Assembly: GCA_033032175.1 (NCBI GenBank) | Contig: CM065304.1 | Coordinates: 15,066,001-15,130,000, forward strand | Source of the DNA: Saturnia japonica | Taxonomy: Eukaryota > Arthropoda > Insecta > Lepidoptera > Saturniidae | Reading direction: 5' to 3' | DNA: 64,000 bases | Shown: positions 33,600 through 45,048 of the stretch, piece after piece | Layout of the letters: each line of letters begins with the position of its first letter | Numbering within the stretch: the first letter of the stretch is position 1 | The notes under the pieces: generated by a model | Told to the model about the DNA's origin: nothing | Databases searched by the model: none | What the model saw: the letters and a program-made list of their open reading frames with translations, nothing else | Made by a program: the position numbers and the translations under genes

Positions 33600-36260
33600 T
33601 ATGTTTGGTTCCTACTTATATTATTAACGGACCACTACAATATACTAGTATTAAAACTTAATTATTAAATATATATTTATACCTATATATTTATTTATTA
33701 TAATTAATAACTAGTAATAAGTTTTTTTTCTTGTGCCAAAACTATGTTAAAACTTTTAAAAGGCTATCTTTTTGCATTGTTCCTACCTAATAAAAAGACG
33801 TTGTGTATACACTATACCTTGAACTTTTCCTATTATGTCCTTACACGGCTTACACATACTAGAATTTGATTTTTTTAATTTTTTTATTTTGATTTTCATC
33901 CTATGTAGGTAATTTCGCCAATGTCAATTGTGGCTTTATTGTCTTTATTACCTCCATTATACGAGTATTACCCAGTAACCAGTCTATTAATGATGCACTT
34001 AAGTCACTATAAGTTAATTTGACACTGGGTTATAATCACAATATTTACTTGTCAACTTTATATATTATTAAATGAATTAATTTCCGTTTTATTACGTAGG
34101 TACACCGCACAAATTATCTACGTTTGCCAAATTATTAATACTTAATTAAACTTTGCCTTTCTGAGTATTAAAATATTTTGGTAGCAGTTGTTGCGCCGTG
34201 AACACGATTAATTCGTTTTGTTATGAGGACAAATCGAACGAGTCGAACGCTCTACGCTACGCATTTTTGCAAGTAACTTTCGTACAAGTCAACGTCGTAA
34301 CTTATTAATTTAAGACATTGTCATAATTTTTAATGCTGCATTTATTTGTCTCGCTAATATCTATAAGTTTATTTATATTATAGTTTTTAGTCAGATATTA
34401 AATGTAATTGTAACCTGATTTAATAGAAATGAGTTAAACGTAGCTCATAAAGATCATTACAATTTCATTTACATCTGATTAAATTGAGTCATAATTTTAT
34501 TGAATAGACTTCGGATATTTTAAACCTTAACTTATTATTTCCTGTTTTTTTTTTTTTCATTTATACATACCTACTCTTCTTACTTTAATTTAAAGATTTC
34601 ATCAATATACAATAGTTTTAATATAACAATAACCTTTGGCATTAATAAGTTTGAAAAAAGTATTACATGTTTGATTTTTTATTATTATTTGGACTTTTCG
34701 GGAATCGAGAAAGCTATTTAAATATTATTACAATTCGGTTTTCGTCGAATTTATTACACAGGCAGATAACCAAAATAGAAAATAAATAAATAGAAGTAAT
34801 CGACTTTTAAGGTATGACAACTTTTATATGTCAAATATTTACCGCTCATTGATTCATTGAATAATGGCATCTTCAGAACTTTTCAAGTATATTTTGCTAG
34901 ATTTTGATAATTAATTTCAATGGGTACATAGAACTAAATAATTATAAACCAATATTGAAACTCCGTGATTGATTTATTTCAAGGACTTGAAAATATAATT
35001 AAATTAAAGAAAACTTCGCAAATGAAGTCTATATTAAGAGCATAATACTATAACAACTGTCTGATATGTATCTGTCATTTTATGTAGATTGTCGTTTCAA
35101 CTTGTTAATTTCATTAAAGATAATTTGATTTCTCCTAAATATGGATAGCATTAAACATATCGAAACGTCAGGATAATAAAAATAATTCCGCGTAAAATCA
35201 CCCAACACTAAGATGCTTGTTTATTGTTTAATAAAAATTCGGCGGAATCACTAAATCATAATATATGTTTAGTATGTTAAACATTGCACAAAGGTATATC
35301 TGTAATAAACAAGTTTGACCTGAAAGTCTCTGATATGTTATTATAACATGTAATTGCTTATAAAAAAGCTCAGGCGGTTTGTACAGGTTCGCCGTGGCTT
35401 GGTCATCTACTCACTCTCAGCACTTCTATCCAACTAAACGTTTTGTAGAACTGGTTAAAATTAATTTTATTATATATTGATAAATGAACTACTTTAGATA
35501 TTTATGTATAATATAGATAAAATCATGTGTTTGAACAATATTAAGTAAAAAAAATGAATTTTTTTTATGAATATCAATGCGATATATATCATGATTTTCA
35601 AATGTTGATACTATATATGAGGTGCCGAATCTACTGAACTCGTAACATATATAACATACAAACTACTTTAATAAAAACCTAAAATATAATAGTTAACTTC
35701 ATCACCATAATACGCTAAATGTACGTTACTCATAATAATCCAGGATGAAATTTAAGTCCACCTCTGTATTATATATTCATGTTTTAGTAGTTAGTACCTA
35801 ACTAGCGCTGTCAAATCTAATATAGCATTTTTGTTACATAGTTCTCTGGATCGGGCATGTCATTCACAAGTCGATATATATACTTACCTATTTAGAAATA
35901 AAATTCAATTAAATGTGATTCGATGTGATAATTGTTTATTAAATATTAATAAAGTGGTATACACTAATTTTGTATTTTTATTTACTTACCCATACCTATC
36001 TCATCTAGCAATGTAATGAGTTTACTTAAAGCCGTATTTAATTTCTTTAAACCAGTAGACGGTTGTAGAGGATGTGTTACTTTGACCTACTATGTTGAAT
36101 ATTGCAGTTTCGTGTTATCTTTTTTTTAAATGAATATAACAATAATAAAGAATCGTGTTATAATTTATGGATTTTACATTCCATAGTTCACAACAGTAAA
36201 AATACCCCGACTTGAACAAATGTCACTAACACTTATAGTTTTCCCCCACTTCTCTTCTCT
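33600..36260 (+). other. AT-rich part of the gene X intron
   Basis: No gene supported. One open segment (34189-34272, after tggtagcag, CCAVNTINSFCYEDKSNESN) has exon-like composition but its phases do not fit the gene X chain. A second (35391-35450) resembles a repeat. Confidence 0.35.
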
Positions 36261-36392
36261 TCCCCTCTCATCGCATGTCTCTGCTACGTCAGAGATGGCG
36301 AAATCGTCAAACTTCTAATCGACTTATCTGTTCACTCTCTCACTCTAAATCTAGCCAAATCGTAACTACAATAAAGTTCTCTTTGTTACTAG

Positions 36393-36511
36393 GGTTGTGT
36401 AATGGGTTATCCAGCACGGCTTTCCCCAAGGACGGCATTAAGCGCCCGGTGCTGCAGCTGTCTATAAGTGGACCAATTACCATCAAGTGGGCTGTCTTCC
36501 TGCTGGCATAA
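36393..36511 (+). CDS. possible terminal exon (unrecognised)
   Basis: After acceptor ttgttactag, an open frame LCNGLSSTAFPKDGIKRPVL, then QLSISGPITIKWAVFLLA and TAA. Starts with GG, so it fits a phase-1 donor such as that of gene X exon 2. GC content is higher than around it. It could also be part of a repeat; no AATAAA close by. Confidence 0.25.
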
Positions 36512-37427
36512 AAACTTTTAAGACTGTTTTATGAAGTTAAATTTTGCCCTTTTATATCATGGTATTTTAACACATATTTCTTAATTTCTACTTACGGGAG
36601 TGAGAACAATTATGATAAGCTACACGGGTGCGTTGGCGGCGCGGTAGAAACTGTGTAGCACAGCTAGTAAATTTATAAATAGACAAATATTAGGTAATTG
36701 GGGGTCAATCGAATATCTAACCCACACTTTTCTGTTTCTTACATTTCTGACATTATTATAAATATGTACATACTAATTGATAATAGTCATACACAAAAGT
36801 AATATCACAATTGTATCTAGTATTATTAGGCACTACGGGAAAATTGATTCTTTTTTACTATTAAAAATTTCATGGTAACTTTGGACTTAAAATATCCGTT
36901 CCATACAAAATATTCCTTTCCGAAGGAACTAGATGTGCCTGCGGCTTCGCTCACGTGGACTACAGAATGCCCGCGCGAATCTTGCTCCCCCACTCCCGGC
37001 TATTTTAAAGACAAAAATGTTTTTGTGTGTGTTCCTTAGAAGATAGAAGTTGTAAATTTTTTTTATGTTTACAATTACGTAGTTAATTTATTTTCTCTCT
37101 TAATCTCTTATGGTTTACTCAGCTTAAGCCATTTAATCGCCCGAATTGATTCACCATGACCAGTTTTTATTTATTGGTACGGTACCCTAATTTATTTTCT
37201 AAAATAAAATCTCTATAATCCTTATTTATTCATTGAGAAATCAATTAATAAAAAGTGTAAAAATTGGCCGGGAATTTGAAAATAGTTAAACGCAACGCAT
37301 TTGGTTGTCCGTGATTGTGACGTCAAAATATATAATAGCAAGTGAGAGTAGTTCATACTTCATCATAGTTGTTGGGTGCTTTTTGACTGTGTAACAACAA
37401 AATAGATTGTAATGGTTTTAAAACGAT

Positions 37428-37640
37428 TTAAATACTGACGTCGAAGTGATCTTCACAACTAAATAAAGTTGTTGTTGGAGAAATCATGTTTCTTTTTATA
37501 ATTTTACACCACTTTTTTCTCATGTCTTCACCTCTCAGGACAAGCAAACCCACTTTATTGCTTGCATACCATGTAGTATTTTTGCAATACAGGCACAATA
37601 CAGTACTTATAACTTGTCTTGGTTTTTTGTCGTGTTCCAT
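37428..37640 (-). pseudogene. THAP zinc-finger domain fragment
   Basis: Minus-strand frame with YCKNT, then RKKWCKIIKRNMISPTTTLF followed by SCEDHFDV, which fits the THAP C2CH pattern (C-x2-C, W, C-x2-H-F). The initial Cys pair is C-x2-C in CLYCKNT. Typical of P-element-type transposases and their domesticated relatives; no transposase body follows. Likely a decayed P-like element. Confidence 0.6.
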
Positions 37641-37809
37641 GACATTATGTAATTATGTTAGAGTGATTGTATAGAATACCAAATGAGAAACCGGCAAAGT
37701 ATGAAATAGATCTCCGATTTGCTTCGAATATCACCTGAGAGATTTTGGCGGGATCTCAAAGTGTCTTGTGATTGAGACACGTACATTTATAGGTATTCGT
37801 TTTTTTTTG

Positions 37810-37975
37810 CATTATAGGTTTAATGTTGTTGCAACAATCTCACCTAACATTAAGTGACGATGTTGTCCAAGATGGCAGCACGCTATGCTTAATGGAAGAC
37901 TGGCTCTCAAATGCAGCTTCCAGAACACACCTTTTGGTGCTTGGTGACAGATTTTTAACTTTAACTTGAGGGAGC
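37810..37975 (+). repeat. dispersed repeat fragment (copy at 4.2 kb)
   Basis: Second copy of the repeat seen beside Vps13B exon 2. Shared blocks include ttataggttta, attaagtgacgatgt and gtgacagattttt. Non-coding. Confidence 0.6.
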
Positions 37976-38509
37976 ATACTCTAAAGAGCAAAATTTATCT
38001 TCGTAAAATTTTCTTTATGATGAAGTAACTATTGTTTGTCAGAATTAATATGCCATGTCTAAAAATAATACTAACAAATCACTTTTTAACTTTCAACATA
38101 TCTTTGTCACAAAATACCTTATTGTGGCTTATGTATAAGAGATAGACATATGCTATTGCTGCCTTTTTTAGATATACTAAGGACCAATATTATTGTTGAA
38201 CATTATATTTCCATATCATTAACGATTACGCCAGCGCATGCGGTTAAAGCAGTTCGGGAGGGCCTCGACTTCCGACTTCCGTAACAAAAATCAATATTTA
38301 AGTCTATCTGAGAGTTGTAGCCTAATTTTAAATTAAATAGCCTGTGCTATTCCTCGAGAGTGTAACTATCATATACAAAAACAATTTTTCGAATCCGACA
38401 AGTAGTTCCACAAATTAGCTTGTTTAAACAAACAAAAATCTTTTCCGCTATATCATATTAGTATAGATTTTCACAATATTAAGTATTTATGTAATTTTTT
38501 TATGTAGGC

Positions 38510-39592
38510 TCAGATTCGTTTTAACAAGTTCCTAATTTTCCTAAAATGTTTTACTGACATGTAGATTGATAGTAGCTCTCTATCGAATGTGCCGTATTTA
38601 CGTTGTGCGTCACTGAATTTTTTCGAGATATATCCGAGAGGCTGCCATGTGTCGTTCACATATTGTTGTAATACAGCCCCGGCTGACTTATCTGAAGCGT
38701 CGGTAAACATCGCGATATTTGCTGAATGCAACGGATGAGCTAGTAAAGCTGCATTTTTTATTGCATTTTTACATGCTTCGAATGAACATGTTGCTTCGTC
38801 AGTCCACTCTATCTTAGTTCTGTCGTTTTTCTTCACCGAATGTAGGTAAGAGTTAAGCGGTGCCTGCATTGTGGCGGCGTCGGGAATGTGCTCTCTATAG
38901 AAATTTATCATTCCGAGAAAGCGCCTTAGCTCTTCGATATTGCTTGGTTTCGAGTACTGAGTGATTGCTATGACTTTTTCGGTAGGCGGTTTAATGCCAT
39001 CCTTAGACACAGTATAGCCTAGGAATTTGACTTCTGGTTGGTCCAGGACACATTTGGCGGGATTAATAGTGATGCCATTGTCTTCTAGACGTTTCAGTAC
39101 GGTGCGAAGATGCTGTTGATGCAGAGTTTCACATGATGAGGCGATCATTACGTCTTCTATAAACGGAAATACGTAATCGAGTCCACGCAGTACTTCATGA
39201 ATGAACCGTTGGAATGTCTGGCCGGCGTTTTTCAGACCGGGTAGCATACGTGGAAATTCGAATAGTCCCATTGGTGTTATGATCGCTGTTTTCTCAATAT
39301 GTTCTTCCCTTGTACGGAGTTGTGAATAGGCTCTGTTGAGATCGATAACGCTGAATATTGTTTTACCGGCGAGTTGATGAGTGAAATCTTTGACACGCGG
39401 TATAGGATAGCGATCGGGAATTGTACAGGAATTAAGTCGTCTGTAATCCCCACATACACGTAAACTTCCGTCTTTCTTCGGCACGATGTGAAGTGGAGAT
39501 GCCCAAGGGCTTTTGCTTGGTCGGCATATACCCTGTTCTAGCATATTTTCAAACTCCTTTTTTACGGCGTCGTAGCGGTGTGGTACGATTGG
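38510..39592 (-). pseudogene. Gypsy-type pol: reverse transcriptase and start of RNase H
   Basis: Minus-strand LTR-retrotransposon pol. RT motifs: SPWASPLHIVPKKDGSLRVC, DYRRLNSCTIPDRYPIP, SVIDLNRAYSQL, FEFPRMLPGLKNAGQTFQRF, NPAKCVLDQPEVKFLGYTVS; RNase H start: NIAMFTDASDKSAGAVLQQY and GTFDRELLSIYMSVKHFR. The active-site YxDD box reads FIEDV, so the first Asp is Glu. It is cut at the RT N-terminus (near 39592, where an LTR fragment begins) and inside RNase H (near 38520). Integrase and gag are absent. Confidence 0.85.
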
Positions 39593-39604
39593 TCATCACC
39601 CACA

Positions 39605-40190
39605 GTCTGGCCGGAGGATCCTCCCTTTTCTATGGCGGATGAGAAACTTTACTCTCTGTTCCTACACCTCCGCTAAAGTGGTGACCCCGACGTGATACGT
39701 CAGTACAACCTTCTTCACAAAGCCTACGTCATCATCACTTCCTCAAGCTTTCGAGCAGCGAGTCAATACAGGGGCATTCACCGCAGACAGTTTCGACTCA
39801 CCGTGAACTATGCGGCACTAGTTCCGACTCACTGGAACATTCCACTGGCCCGGCAAGCATCACACACAAATGGACGACTCAACCTGCTATCGACCTCCGG
39901 TCTCGGAGGGGTGTGATGTAGCGACACCTCTCGCCACAACTGACGCATCAACGCATCGACACAACTACGTAGCGACACATAGCGACATCTATCGAGCCAC
40001 ATAGGACACATTCTATTATCCTACATTGCGCTATAGAAATTAACTCTATCGTTGAGTATATATACAAGAACCCGACTACAACAGTCGCGGCAGCTGCCCG
40101 GCAGACATAGCGCCCGTCTGGCCGGAGGATCCTCCCTTTTCTATGGCAGATGAGGAACTTTACTCTCTGTTCCTCACCCCCGCTAAAATT
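39605..40190 (+). mobile_element. miniature LTR retroelement (TRIM-like), Trp-tRNA primer site
   Basis: A partial left LTR end (39605-39677) and a fuller right LTR (about 39912-40188) share the 70-bp block from gtctggccggaggatcctcc to cgctaaa. Directly after the left copy is a primer-binding site (39679-39696), then about 215 bp of internal sequence and a purine-rich tract ctcggaggggtg before the right LTR. No gag or pol fits. Plus-oriented, while the adjoining Gypsy pol is minus, so they are separate insertions or a rearranged pair. Confidence 0.65.
39679..39696 (+). promoter_or_regulatory. retroelement primer-binding site (tRNA-Trp)
   Basis: TGGTGACCCCGACGTGAT is the complement of the 3' end of insect tRNA-Trp plus CCA, as I recall that tRNA (…TCACGTCGGGGTCA-CCA). 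It begins two bases after the LTR end, as expected for reverse-transcription priming. Confidence 0.65.
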
Positions 40191-40940
40191 AGTATTATAG
40201 AAGAGTCAAAAGCAGAGTGTAAGTAAATTAAACAAATATATTTAACAATGTAAAGTTTTCCTACTTGTAAAAAACGAAATAATAGCATCTTTATTAAATT
40301 AGTTTAATCTCAGATGTTTTTCACATTAGTATTTCTGAAAAACCTATATCTTTAATATCGAACAGTTAAATACTTAGAAATATTAATAACTTTTTATATA
40401 CCTACTTCATTCTCGTTGCGTATTTCATAGCCGTCATTTTGTTGTATTTTTGTAGACTACATGTTATTTCCTTTTATTTCTTACATTTATCGGCTTAAGA
40501 GTTTGTCGTTAACTGTTATAGCATTACTTTATTACAATATTATAATAATACCAATCTATATCCTTTTGCTTGCTTAATGTCTCTTGAATAGTAATGTTGA
40601 TCTAAAAAAAATACTATATTGTGACTAACGCTTTTTCCGCGGCTTCGCTCGTAGTAAGTAAGTCGTAAGTATTGTCTCAACCGGATGATCTTCGCGGTGC
40701 ATATTATGTTGACTCGCCAGAAATAGTATTTTTAACTTCATTCTTTAGGATTAATTTGATATGTTCATTTGATGCATCACGACTACTATTAAGATAGTTG
40801 CCAAGCGCGACATACAATGATAAGTGTTAAAGATATTATATTAACAGCCATTTCGCAAGGTGTATGTAACGTTATTCTTGCTTGCATCGTGTAGAGGAAA
40901 CTATTTTCATTTTAGTAACACTTATTATATTATTTTCCAG

Positions 40941-40991
40941 GGAAATTGAACACCACGTGTCCTAGTGAAATACTATGTTGTAATCTCAGAG
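40941..40991 (+). CDS. gene X exon 3
   Basis: Acceptor tattttccag, donor gtatgg; phase 1 in and out. Encodes KLNTTCPSEILCCNLR. Without splicing at 40992 the frame stays open to TAA about 41108-41110, followed by AATAAA near 41140, so an alternative terminal exon is possible. Confidence 0.5.
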
Positions 40992-41710
40992 GTATGGTTT
41001 GGTACACTTGTCTGAGTTTGGGCGTTAATCGGCACGGTGTACCCGGGTATGCGTGTCGCTTGATCAAATTATATTTATCGGAAAAAAACTCGCAACTTTG
41101 TAAAGGATAATCCGGGTTAGTATTTGATAACTGTCTTAAATAAAGTAAAAACTTCAATCGTTTTATTTGCAGTGTCAAAAATTTTCCATTTAGGTTTGGA
41201 AAACTTTGGCTTAGGATAGGATTTGAACGAATGTTAACTAATTCCGTTAAAGTTAGATAATAATAGTTTACTTTCGTTATTTATAAGCCCTTAGAAGAAT
41301 TCTCGTTGGAGCCGATTTAAGTCTTTTGTTAAGTTAAGTTAATTGTTAAGTTAACATATTGCGTGCGATGTTGACAAATTTCAACAACATGGGTTTTCAT
41401 AACTGAAATAAAAAATGTTCAATTTATAAACATCAAAATACAACTGGTTTGAAAAATATTCCCAGTCATCGAGAACAGCCGACAAAAAACTCGATATAAA
41501 TGATCAATAGTACCTTATTATAGTTTAATTTTTTTAACGATTAAGTATTGTTTAGGAACCATTATATAGTTTCGTTTTAGATAGATAAAGTTTTGTACTC
41601 GGACTTTCCTTGATTAGAGGAGTAATCACACGCTATAGGTTTTGTAAATAAAAAGTATTGAATAATAAAAGATGTAATAAGCCGGTTGTAATAAGATATT
41701 TATTTTGCAG

Positions 41711-41920
41711 ATGAGAACTCTTACGCACAATACAAAGAAAATATTGAAAGAGATTTCCCAGTAATAATGACAGGAGCAATTATCCTATCATCTGAACGTC
41801 ATCATAGTCGACCAGTTAATGATATGACTGCATCTGATATAATGAGACATGACGATTTTTTCGATTGCTCGATCGAAAATATTATTAGTGCGAAGTTTGA
41901 TATTCAGCTAATAACGAACG
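41711..41920 (+). CDS. gene X exon 4
   Basis: Acceptor tattttgcag, donor gtaagt; phase 1 in and out, 69 full codons. Encodes ENSYAQYKENIERDFPVIMT, GAIILSSERHHSRPVNDMTA and DFFDCSIENIISAKFDIQLI. No signal peptide or clear domain recognised. An LTR-like repeat starts 90 bp into the following intron. Confidence 0.6.
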
Positions 41921-42691
41921 GTAAGTTCCGTTCTAAAATTTCATTTTGTTTATGTTTATGGATTTTACCTATAGAATGTTTGTGTGCAATTTGTAAATAG
42001 TTTTATCTAACTCCTTGTGTTAGCGACGCATAGGCCTAAGCGTGATGATACAAAAATAGTAATTGTAAATATAAGTTGTAGGGATTAATAATTATATGAA
42101 CAATCATAAATGTAATGTTTTGAATGTAATACTATAACGTGTAGGTATATAAGAATAGTAAATAAGTTATAAAAATGCTTGCAATGTCATAGAAATAGTC
42201 ACTCAAAGTACTGAACTCATGTATCGTCGATAATCCGTGTTATGTAGAAGTTATATGTAATGTTTTATGTTATATAAGTTAATTAGCTTGCCATATGTGT
42301 TTCTATAATGTTTGTAACGTCGAAAAGTGTATACATAACATTTTTTAAGCCGTTTTAAAGTTGTAATGTTTAACGCTCTGTATTTACAATGTTTACCAAC
42401 CTATAATGTTGAAATTAGTGTTTTTGTATAGATATTTGTGTCTACAATAATGTGAAACAGTTTTTATAGTAATTGAACAATTATAATGAGAGATATTAAC
42501 GATTTATTAGATATTGCATACAAATAATAATAATAATGTAGATAGGGACAGCAATAGTGCAACCGCGACGCGTCACCGCGGTTAACGGGCCATGTCCATA
42601 TTTGGTAAAGAGCAGTACAGATAGAGACGCCATCGTCCGTCTCGCTCTCCGGCAGCAAGATAAAAGGTGAGCTACCGGGGCCAACCGGCAT

Positions 42692-43438
42692 CCCTCGAAG
42701 AGCGCCGCGATGCTCTTCGATGCGGATTCGTCACAGATACCGTGGAAGCTTAAACCTGTTAAGCTCTACGATAATCCGATTCCGTATGTAAGAGAGACCA
42801 AATATCTAGGGGTAACCCTAGATAGTAGGCTCTCTTTTAGACCCCACATCCGTAAGGTTAGGAACAGGGCCGCGTGGGTCCTGGGCCGGTTGCATCCTCT
42901 GTTGTGTTCGGTGAGCAAAATGTCCACGCGACATAAGCTCACGCTCTACAAGACGTGTATTCGACCAATTTTGACATACAGTTGCGCTGTGTTCGCACAT
43001 ATGTCCGAGTCGAGTTTCAAACGGTTACAATCGATACAGAATAGGTTCCTCTATCGTCTCACCGGGGCCCCGTGGTATGTTCGAAGCGTAGATCTCCATA
43101 GAGATATGGAGCTTCCTTCGATACATGCCTACGTTAAACAGTTCTCCCGTTCGTATTTCGACACCGCGTCGAACCACGCGAATCCGTTGATAAAAACAGC
43201 CGCCACTTATGTTCCGGTACCCACGGACATCCGGTGCAAACGCCGGCCGCGCAATATTTTTATTGATCCCGACGATCACATCGAAAATGCGAATAAATAT
43301 TACACATCCGTCTCTCCAAACAGAGCGTGCCAGCGCCCACGCCCGCGTAACCACCGCTCTCTCCGCAGAGGGCGGGCGGTCAACTTCGCTCCCGCACACC
43401 CGTCACGTCCACCCTCTCTAGCGGTAACCCAAGCCTAG
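42692..43438 (+). pseudogene. jockey ORF2 C-terminal fragment
   Basis: Frame open from the insertion edge (PSKSAAMLFDADS) to TAG at 43436. Motifs of the jockey RT thumb and C-terminus: YVRETKYLGVTLDSRLSFRP, LYKTCIRPILTYSCAVFAHM, LQSIQNRFLYRLTGAPWYVR, and a basic Arg-rich tail (RRPRNIFIDP). The catalytic palm and endonuclease are missing, so it encodes no active enzyme. The ATG at 42710 is an internal Met, not a true start. Confidence 0.85.
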
Positions 43439-43940
43439 GTCCGTTCCTCGGAGTGAAACCCTTGGGTCAGGCAACCGCCCGCGCGATACAAGTGACACTG
43501 TACGTGCATCACTTAGCTACCTACATACAACACTACACACGTATGAACATACACACGTGCACACCACACAGGTACATAGGTTCTGTGAGGGACCTTTTTT
43601 TTTCTTTTTTTACGCTAGTTAGTTAGCGCTAGTTAGTGTAGCAACATTCCGATTACTGAATACACATACGCACGGTTCCTTCCTTCCTCCCAGGAGGAAG
43701 GGAACGTGCCTATGTGTATAAATTAGTTAGCTCGAATCGTAGGTGTAGGGATTCGTATAGATCGCGACCTAATTGCGAACGCGACGACCGCCCGAGCCGA
43801 GGTCCGGCCACTTTGGCACCCTCGTGCGAGTCGTCCACAAAACTTTCGCGGCTGAGTGCCCTCTGCGCTCGCCGCCAAGTCCGGTGAAGCTGTAAAAGCC
43901 GCAGCGGCTTTAGGGCCCCTAAGGCTAACAGTGTAGTCAG

Positions 43941-43944
<4 letters not shown>

Positions 43945-43972
<28 letters not shown>
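43945..43972 (+). repeat. A-tail of the inserted jockey LINE
   Basis: 27-28 A residues. Its length and purity, with the perfect 12-bp duplication, suggest that the insertion is fairly recent compared with the other elements here. Confidence 0.9.
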
Positions 43973-43975
<3 letters not shown>

Positions 43976-44170
43976 CAACCGGCACACACGGGTGCCATAA
44001 GCTGAAGACTCAAGACTCAAGAAACAAGACTGGAAGAAACAGTACCCAGAATAGTATAAGTAATAATAATAATAAGAAATAGTAATAGTACTAAGAAATT
44101 GTATTGTGTCTTGAAGAATACAGCGAATTTTTATTGTGGTACCTGTGTGTCATTGCATCTTCACAAGTGT

Positions 44171-44540
44171 TTAACCCGCCAGCGACCCAGTCCTCTCCGC
44201 TCCGTGCTACGTCAGCGCCGCGCCTACCAGCAGGCACCTCACTGCGTGTGTGTACCTTAATGTTTCGCCCTATTCACGCCTAGTAGTTTCGGGTGTGAGC
44301 AGGGTCGGTCGCACGTAGTGAGAGGGGCTCGCACGCACTGGTTTCCAGACAGCTGGTTACCGTAGCGTGTTATCCGCCGTCGGTCATACAGAGTACGAGG
44401 GAATCGTTTCCGTCGCGTTCGCGCCCTCGGTGCGCGGTCCCGCTCTGTATTGGTTGACGTAGCACATTTGTAACGGGCAGACGCACACGCCCATTTTACC
44501 TTGCTCTATAACACCGTTATTTACCAGTATCCTTTGTTTT
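44171..44540 (+). other. GC-rich non-coding stretch
   Basis: About 370 bp, much richer in GC and CpG than its surroundings, right after the LTR-like repeat and 80 bp before gene X exon 5. No protein is recognised. Could be the untranslated leader of the same LTR element. Confidence 0.4.
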
Positions 44541-44621
44541 AAGATGTCGGTTATTCTTATACAAATTTAATGTATTACAACTTATTATTATTATTTATTA
44601 ATACAAATTTATTGGTTTCAG

Positions 44622-44792
44622 ACCTCACTTTACTATTGTGGTCGAACATCGATATTGCTATAATACTGACATACGTCATGGATCTACCTGCCATCATTGT
44701 TAAATTAACAAAGTTTTTGGTGGAGACCAGTGAGTTTATGTTATATAAGCTACATGACGACATGAACGCAGTTTTTATTCATAATATGTTAG
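44622..44792 (+). CDS. gene X exon 5
   Basis: Acceptor ttggtttcag, donor gtaagt; phase 1 in and out, 56 full codons. DLTLLLWSNIDIAIILTYVM, then DLPAIIVKLTKFLVETSEFM; hydrophobic, possibly helical, but not an obvious membrane protein. Confidence 0.6.
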
Positions 44793-45048
44793 GTAAGTTC
44801 AACATTATATTATTATTATAATTTAAGTAACATCTGCCACTGTCTAAGATAATGATATTTATATTCACACACTGTTTAATAATGTTATAATCTAATCGAA
44901 ACATGCTAGCTAGGCTAATTTGCTACACTTTTTGTCACAATTTATAAACTTCTACTATCATGAGTATTATGAAAATGAATTATACGTACTCCTTAGAAAT
45001 TTTTATATTGATACCTATATTAAATAATGTATATTTCATTATTTAAAG

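Larger units (their letters stand above)
42691..43972 (+). mobile_element. 5'-truncated jockey LINE, with 12-bp target-site duplication
   Basis: Flanked by GGCCAACCGGCA at 42679-42690 and again at 43973-43984, directly after a 27-base A-tail (43945-43972). Contains only the ORF2 C-terminus and a 0.5-kb 3'UTR. The 3'UTR matches the minus-strand copy at 63222-63738. The insertion split the LTR-like repeat, so it is younger than that repeat. Confidence 0.9.
42012..44170 (+). repeat. LTR-like repeat, copy 2, interrupted by a jockey insertion
   Basis: Starts TGTTAGCGACGCATAGGCC at 42013 and matches the minus-strand copy 2855-2026 in order: TATAAAAGG-type promoter (GATAAAAGG at 42658), GGGGCCAAC, then, after the insertion, a stretch ending acaagtgtttaacc (44163-44175; copy 1 has acaagtgtctaac). 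A 5-base match cctTG just left of 42013 and ccttg at 44502-44506 could be a target duplication of a longer element, but this is weak. Sits in the intron between gene X exons 4 and 5. Confidence 0.55.

Noticed and set aside
34189..34272. Open segment after tggtagcag, exon-like composition
   Set aside because: Phase does not fit gene X and no partner exon was found.
40201..40218. 18-base micro-exon between attatag and gtaagt, phase 1/1, fitting gene X
   Set aside because: It lies just after an LTR end; so short a segment is expected by chance and nothing else supports it.
43710..44013. Minus-strand frames with poly-Phe (A-tail read backwards)
   Set aside because: Shadow of the jockey 3'UTR and its A-tail.
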